This document shows positions 60,701 to 64,000 of a DNA stretch of 64,000 nt, piece after piece. Within the stretch, counting starts at the first letter, position 1. Each line of letters begins with the position of its first letter. The DNA lies in NCBI RefSeq assembly GCF_052118845.1, contig NZ_JBQKGJ010000004.1, forward strand, positions 1 through 64,000, in the 5' to 3' direction. The notes beneath the pieces were generated by a model that saw only the letters and a program-made list of their open reading frames with translations, made no database searches and was not told the DNA's origin. The translations under genes were made by a program, and so were the position numbers. This DNA comes from Bilifractor sp002394235 (GTDB lineage Bacteria; Bacillota; Clostridia; Lachnospirales; Lachnospiraceae).

Positions 60701-62037
60701 TCCGGATCCGGATCCGTTCCCTTCTCGCCGCCGTTCGTGCGAGAGAGAAAAATCCACAGCCGCGCGAGATTCACAACTCTGCCGCGGAGCGGGTCGTATT
60801 CACAAAGCAGATGAAGGAGGAGGGATATACCATCCTGGCTCCGCAGATGTCGCCGATACACTTCAGTCTGCTTGAGGCCGCCTTCAACACCGGAGGTTAT
60901 CATCTCCACGTCCTGGACAACGACAACCGGCACTCCATTGATGAGGGCCTGCGCTATGTAAACAACGATGCCTGCTACCCCTCTCTTCTGGTCGTCGGGC
61001 AGTTCATGGATGCCCTGGATTCCGGAAAGTATGATCCGGATCATACAGCTATCATCATGAGCCAGACCGGAGGCGGCTGCCGCGCGTCGAACTATATTGC
61101 TTTCATCCGCCGCGCACTGAAGAAGGGCGGATATCCGCAGGTGCCGGTTATCTCCCTGAACCTTGTGGGCCTGGAAGACAATCCGGGATTCAAGATTACA
61201 CCTGATATGGCGATCCGGATCGTTTATGCCGCAATCTTCGGTGATATCTTCATGAAGTGCCTGTACCGCATGAGGCCGTATGAGAAGGTTCCCGGCTCCG
61301 CGAACCGCCTGCATAAAAAATGGGAAAAAATCTGCATCAACTATCTGACCAACAAGAGGGTCGGATGGCACAGCTACACCAATCTCTGCCGCTCGATCAT
61401 CCGTGACTTCGACCGCCTGCCGGTTGATGAGAGTCTTCGCAAGCCGCGGGTCGGCATCGTCGGAGAAATCCTTGTGAAATATGCTCCTGCCGCCAACAAT
61501 CATCTGGTCGATCAGCTGGAGAAGGAAGGCGCCGAGGCCGTCGTGCCCGACTTTGTAGATTTCTTCATGTACAGCTTCTACAATGCGAAGTTCAAATACC
61601 GCCATTATGGCACAAAGAAGAAATCCATGCTTCTGACACAGGCCGGAATTGCCGCGGTCAACGTGCTGCGCAAGGCTGCAAACGATGAATTCATCCGGAG
61701 CACGCATTTCACGCCGTCCGCGAAAATCGATGAGCTCGCTCATTACGCGTCTCCGATCGTCTCCGTCGGCAACCAGACCGGCGAGGGATGGTTCCTGACC
61801 GGCGAGATGATGGAGCTCATTCACGGTGGTGTCAACAACATCGTATGTATTCAGCCGTTTGGCTGTCTCCCGAACCACATCGTCGGCAAGGGCGTCATCA
61901 AGGAAATCCGCGCCGAATACCCGAAGGCAAATATCGTCGCCATCGACTTCGATCCCGGCGCTTCCGAGGTCAACCAGCTCAACCGGATCAAGATGATGCT
62001 GACAAATGCTATGAAAAATATGCAGGCCGAAAACTGA
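57799..62037 (+). CDS. 2-hydroxyacyl-CoA dehydratase activase-related protein (1,412 aa)
   Basis: Fusion with two BadF/BcrA-type ATPase modules (GIDIGSTTVKIVVLD ~9-23, GIDAGSTTTKAALI ~325-338), Cys pairs in VCAGGTGSF and ACSSGCGSFIEN where such activases hold a [4Fe-4S] cluster, then a Cys-rich CKGCTNHC segment (~612-619) and DUF2229/dehydratase-subunit-like modules to the end. Known family members use ATP to transfer an electron to a dehydratase, but large fusions like this have no proven reaction. AAAGGAG 11 nt upstream. The opposite strand is open for 1,450 codons; see findings. Confidence 0.88.
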   Translation: MSDLNYTLGIDIGSTTVKIVVLDLEKHILFSDYRRHFAKIQETLADLLEEAEKITGNVQIHPVITGSGGLALAQNIDVPFMQEVIAVSSALQFQAPQTDVAIELGGEDAKIIYFENGNIEQRMNGVCAGGTGSFIDQMASLLQTDATGLNEYAKHYQAIYPIAARCGVFAKTDIQPLINEGATKEDLSVSIFQAVVNQTISGLACGKPIRGHVAFLGGPLHFLSELRKCFIRTLNLDEEHTIVPENSHLFAALGSALNAKEDVEYSLTDMKERLRHGVKMQMEVARMAPLFANKDEYREFIERHNRDKVETGNLEDYKGNCYLGIDAGSTTTKAALISEDGKLLYSFYDNNHGNPLATSIRAIQDIYSKLPEGARIAYSCSTGYGEQLIKSGLMLDEGEVETIAHYTAASFFDPDVDCILDIGGQDMKCIKIRDHAVDSVQLNEACSSGCGSFIENFANSLGYDVKDFAQEALFAENPIDLGTRCTVFMNSRVKQAQKEGATVADISAGLAYSVIRNALYKVIKVSDAKELGRHIVVQGGTFYNNAVLRSFERIADCEAVRPDIAGIMGAFGAALIARDRCEGRETTMLPIDKINTLQYSTKSAYCKGCTNHCRLTINRFSGGRQYISGNRCERGIGKQKNAHHIPNMYEWKYNRIFGYTPLTADEAPRGKIGIPRVLNMYENYPLWFTFFTKLGYSVVLSPTSTRKIYELGIESIPSDTACYPAKISHGHITWLIRQGVKNIFYPCIPYERQEFAEAVNHYNCPIVTSYAENIKNNVDELKDPSIHFMNPFLAMTTEQTLADELVKVFHDIPEKEVREACHAGWVEMANVRDEVRKKGREVLKWMEETHHHGIVLAGRPYHIDPEIHHGIPDMITSYDVAVLTEDSISDLAPIERPLRVNDQWMYHTRLYAAANFVKTRDDLELIQLNSFGCGLDAVTTDQVYEILSGSNKIYTVLKIDEVNNLGAVRIRIRSLLAAVRAREKNPQPREIHNSAAERVVFTKQMKEEGYTILAPQMSPIHFSLLEAAFNTGGYHLHVLDNDNRHSIDEGLRYVNNDACYPSLLVVGQFMDALDSGKYDPDHTAIIMSQTGGGCRASNYIAFIRRALKKGGYPQVPVISLNLVGLEDNPGFKITPDMAIRIVYAAIFGDIFMKCLYRMRPYEKVPGSANRLHKKWEKICINYLTNKRVGWHSYTNLCRSIIRDFDRLPVDESLRKPRVGIVGEILVKYAPAANNHLVDQLEKEGAEAVVPDFVDFFMYSFYNAKFKYRHYGTKKKSMLLTQAGIAAVNVLRKAANDEFIRSTHFTPSAKIDELAHYASPIVSVGNQTGEGWFLTGEMMELIHGGVNNIVCIQPFGCLPNHIVGKGVIKEIRAEYPKANIVAIDFDPGASEVNQLNRIKMMLTNAMKNMQAEN

Positions 62038-62055
62038 TCTGAAAATTTTGTTCAT

Positions 62056-62104
62056 GCAAGTGGCTGCCACACTATTTCGTGTGACAGCCACTTGTTTATC
62101 TTTC
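62056..62104 (+). terminator. Terminator of the large activase gene
   Basis: 16-bp near-perfect arms (CAAGTGGCTGCCACAC and GTGTGACAGCCACTTG) with a six-base loop, followed by TTTATCTTTC. Confidence 0.9.
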
Positions 62105-62205
62105 ACTAAAACGATTCCTCCTTGCCATTCACCGAAACGGTTCCTCCTTGCCATATTTGACAATCGGCGCACAGATAACCGCCTTCTTCTGCTTTATCCC
62201 TCCCT

Positions 62206-62331
62206 TTACAAATGGAAAACAAGCCTTATCCCAAAGCCTGTATCGAACGAAATCCCCTTTAAGGCTTCCGTCCTGCTCTCTCCTTTTCCATATGTCTTTT
62301 TCAGACGGTCCACCTGTAAAATATTGCTCAT
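62206..62331 (-). pseudogene. Remnant of a BceA-type ABC ATPase (first ~30 residues)
   Basis: A 41-codon frame from ATG 62331. Residues 1-30 (MSNILQVDRLKKTYGKGESR and TEALKGISFD) match the N-terminus of antimicrobial-peptide ABC ATPases of the BceA/MacB group, after which a Walker A motif should follow. Instead ten unrelated residues and a stop appear. AAGGATGG lies upstream of the ATG. No other frame restores the gene, so the rest was deleted. Confidence 0.7.
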
Positions 62332-62390
62332 AATGTTCACCGCCATCCTTTCATATTATCTATTGTAATGATGGCGCACCTCATATACCA

Positions 62391-62407
62391 CTTACAGTTG
62401 ATGTAAG
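62391..62407 (-). promoter_or_regulatory. Inverted repeat upstream of the ABC remnant
   Basis: CTTACA-GTTGA-TGTAAG, perfect six-base arms, 60 nt before the relic start. It resembles the TNACA/TGTAA repeats reported for BceR-type regulators, though I am working from memory on the spacer. The remaining part of the 491-nt gap also has a 26-bp duplication (62105-62158) with two AAGGAGG sites on the minus strand. Confidence 0.45.
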
Positions 62408-62465
62408 GTTTCTATTTCAAACAGCCTTTCTGAAAGATACCCTCTTCTTGATTTTCCGCACAGTA

Positions 62466-62510
62466 CAAAAAAGCGCCAGCTTCGTGACAACTATGCCACT
62501 GACTGACGCT
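62466..62510 (-). terminator. Terminator of eda
   Basis: Arms AGCGCCAG/CTGACGCT (one mismatch) with an inner GTGGCATAGTTGTCAC stem, followed on the minus strand by TTTTTTG. Confidence 0.7.
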
Positions 62511-62528
62511 CCTTCAGAAAATCCTGTT

Positions 62529-63197
62529 TTATTCTGTCTTGCCAATTACCTTTGCAGTCTCTCTTAACTTTGAGCGGATTGCCTCGAAATCACCATCATC
62601 CAGCTCTTTCTGCGGAACCATCCAGCTTCCACCGACAGCAAAAACCTTTTCATAATCAAGATATTCACGCATATTTACCTGCGTTACACCTCCCGTCGGC
62701 ATGAATGCCATGTCCGGATACGGTGCACTCAACGCGCGGATCATCGGCAGGCCTCCTAATACTCCTGCCGGAAAAATTTTAACTGCCCGATAGCCCATTT
62801 CAAATGCCTTCTGCAGCTCAGTAGCCGTCGCAATACCCGGGATGTATGGAATTCCTGCCGCCTTACAATACTCCCCTACTTTATTATTGAAGCCTGGAGA
62901 TACAACAAACCTGGCGCCTGCTCTTCTCGCCAGTTCCGCCTGATCCACTGTAAGAACGGTCCCCGCGCCAGCCATAAAATCTGGCCTTTTCTTTAACATC
63001 CTTGCGATCATCTCATCAGCTCTGCCTGCACGAAACGTCACTTCCGCAACCGGGAAGCCCTCCTCGGCAAGAACATCCGCCAGTCTTTCCGCTCTTCCCG
63101 GTTCGCTCGATGTAATGACCGGAATCGCCCGAAACCGATGGAATTTTTCTACCATCTCAATTTCTGTCTCTTCAAAATATTGATCACCAGTGTACAT
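62529..63197 (-). CDS. eda: KDPG/KHG aldolase
   Basis: 222 residues from MYTGDQ (GAGGAGG 6 nt upstream). The MRRQR frame is five longer. TIM-barrel class I aldolase with Glu in EVTFRAG, FMAGAGTVLT, and Schiff-base Lys in VKIFPAGVLGG. It cleaves 2-keto-3-deoxy-6-phosphogluconate or 4-hydroxy-2-oxoglutarate. The N-terminal ~20 residues are an extension. The start overlaps hxlB by 14 nt. Its partner in sugar-acid metabolism is not in the window. Confidence 0.9.
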   Translation of the reverse strand: MYTGDQYFEETEIEMVEKFHRFRAIPVITSSEPGRAERLADVLAEEGFPVAEVTFRAGRADEMIARMLKKRPDFMAGAGTVLTVDQAELARRAGARFVVSPGFNNKVGEYCKAAGIPYIPGIATATELQKAFEMGYRAVKIFPAGVLGGLPMIRALSAPYPDMAFMPTGGVTQVNMREYLDYEKVFAVGGSWMVPQKELDDGDFEAIRSKLRETAKVIGKTE

Positions 63198-63726
63198 GCG
63201 TTGCCTCCTCATTCGATGTGTGATCCCTGCGGCTCAGCATAAGGCAAACTGCATCCAACGTAATATGAAGACTCTGGTCAAAAAGAGAACTGAGCAGCTG
63301 AATTGATTTTCTTGCATTTCCGGAATCACCCTTGACCGTTCCCGGAATAATCAAAGTTGTTTCTGCTGCTGCTGCAAGCGGGGAGTCTTTTTTACTCGTG
63401 ACCGCAAGAATAGTACAACCATGGTCCTTTGCCTTTTGGGCATCATTCAAAACGACAGCGCTTGCACCGGAGCCGGAGACACCGATGAAAACGTCTCCTT
63501 CTCCCATTGCCGGTGTTATAGTCTCACCGACAAAAAACACCTCATATCCTATGTGCATCAGCCGCATAGCGAAACCTCTCGCAGAGAATCCAGAGCGGCC
63601 TTCTCCGTCAACGAAAATCCTATGCCCCTTACGGATATTATCCATAAACGCCTGAAGCTCCACTTCTTTTACCTGATCGATGGTTTCTTCGATCTCATCC
63701 ATAATCTGACGCAATGTCTCTGTCAT
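63184..63726 (-). CDS. hxlB: 6-phospho-3-hexuloisomerase
   Basis: 180 residues from MTETLRQ, with GGGAGG upstream. SIS-domain isomerase with FVDGEGRSGFSARGFAMRL near residue 43 and VSGSGAS near 85, both typical of PHI. It converts D-arabino-3-hexulose-6-P to fructose-6-P in the ribulose monophosphate route, with HxlA encoded just upstream. This pair can fix formaldehyde or run in reverse to make pentoses. Confidence 0.85.
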   Translation of the reverse strand: MTETLRQIMDEIEETIDQVKEVELQAFMDNIRKGHRIFVDGEGRSGFSARGFAMRLMHIGYEVFFVGETITPAMGEGDVFIGVSGSGASAVVLNDAQKAKDHGCTILAVTSKKDSPLAAAAETTLIIPGTVKGDSGNARKSIQLLSSLFDQSLHITLDAVCLMLSRRDHTSNEEATHVHW

Positions 63727-63744
63727 ACCTGTTCCTCCCAAATC

Positions 63745-64000
63745 TCATACTCTAATCAGATCCGCAAACACCGCAGCCGCTGTCCTAGGATCTTCAGCCT
63801 TTGTAACTGCACTTCCGACAACAACAATGTCCACATTGTTTTCCTTCAAAACCGGGACTGATTCTGGTTTTATTCCGCCCGCTGCTGAAATTTCGATTCC
63901 GTCCGGGAACTGCCCGCACATATTCCGCACGAGATCATCCAGCCCCTGGCCATGGCTGTCAGATGGAAGATGGACGCCGAACACCGCATCTGGAAAACAG
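63745..64000 (-). CDS. hxlA: 3-hexulose-6-phosphate synthase, C-terminal part
   Basis: Only the last ~85 codons are in the window. The frame continues past the right edge with FPDAVFGVH. The segment GIEISAAGGIKPESV and VVVGSAVTKAEDPRTAA is the C-terminal phosphate-binding half of an OMP-decarboxylase-superfamily barrel. Next to hxlB this is most likely hexulose-6-P synthase. A 3-keto-L-gulonate-6-P decarboxylase is the alternative. The stop lies 18 nt before hxlB. Confidence 0.8.
   Translation of the reverse strand, partial: CFPDAVFGVHLPSDSHGQGLDDLVRNMCGQFPDGIEISAAGGIKPESVPVLKENNVDIVVVGSAVTKAEDPRTAAAVFADLIRV

Noticed and set aside
57820..62172. A 1,450-codon minus-strand ORF opposite the activase gene
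   Set aside because: The plus-strand product has clear domains, a promoter, a ribosome site and a terminator. The antisense frame is explained by codon register and the absence of TTA, CTA and TCA codons. Its protein has no recognisable motif.

Overview
The window looks like the chromosome of an anaerobic, moderately GC-rich Clostridia bacterium, most likely Lachnospiraceae. The reasons are strong AGGAGG-type ribosome binding sites, Clostridia-specific unknowns (DUF4317, DUF4364), a CarD regulator, a giant activase of the 2-hydroxyacyl-CoA dehydratase family, and a tmRNA encoding the tag ADNDSYALAA. No phage, transposase, CRISPR array or rRNA was seen. This is mostly a core-gene region, and its unusual content lies in repeats and in odd versions of familiar proteins.

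Layout. 1-4.6 kb: a heterodimeric ABC exporter behind a MarR regulator with a double-palindrome operator. 4.8-9.8 kb: parC, parE and a HAD phosphatase. 10-12 kb: nagA and two tRNA-Glu(CTC) genes. 12-18.3 kb: DUF4317, DUF2284, a Cof-type HAD phosphatase, a membrane spermidine-synthase-like protein, a small Cys-rich protein and CarD. 18.6-22.6 kb: a truncated BirA, a two-component system and a glycosyltransferase. 22.9-29.6 kb: azlCD, ssrA, a MATE pump, and smpB-rnr-secG, so the trans-translation set sits together. 29.7-35 kb: dtd, an amino-acid ABC importer and gpmI. 35.4-45.1 kb: DUF4364, rarA, a DUF2298 membrane protein, a nucleotidyltransferase, an ABC-F ATPase and an LTA-synthase-like sulfatase. 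45.5-55.5 kb: an iron alcohol dehydrogenase, DUF1015, serA-serC and leuB-ilvD-ilvB. 55.7-64 kb: yajC-tgt, the 1,412-residue activase, a relic of a BceA-type ATPase, and an eda-hxlB-hxlA cluster cut by the right edge.

Three observations stand out. (1) A dispersed ~97-bp two-hairpin element (called R1 here) occurs six times, always in the same orientation and always just downstream of a minus-strand gene. In several copies it abuts the U-tract of that gene's terminator, and its substitutions avoid the paired arms. A second, longer family (R2) occurs upstream of two plus-strand genes. (2) Many genes end in tandem repeats built from their own last codons and stop codon (HAD, nagA, Cof-HAD, Cys-rich, azlC, DUF4364, LTA-synthase, ilvD). 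Similar in-frame repeats fill inter-domain linkers in other proteins. (3) Several conserved proteins are structurally odd: RNase R without its cold-shock domains, an ABC-F protein whose three degenerate motifs all fall in one composite ATP site, and a BirA with a changed biotin loop and no C-terminal domain.

Where several start codons were possible, the start was chosen by ribosome binding site and noted. Family names come from recognising motifs by eye. No database search was run.
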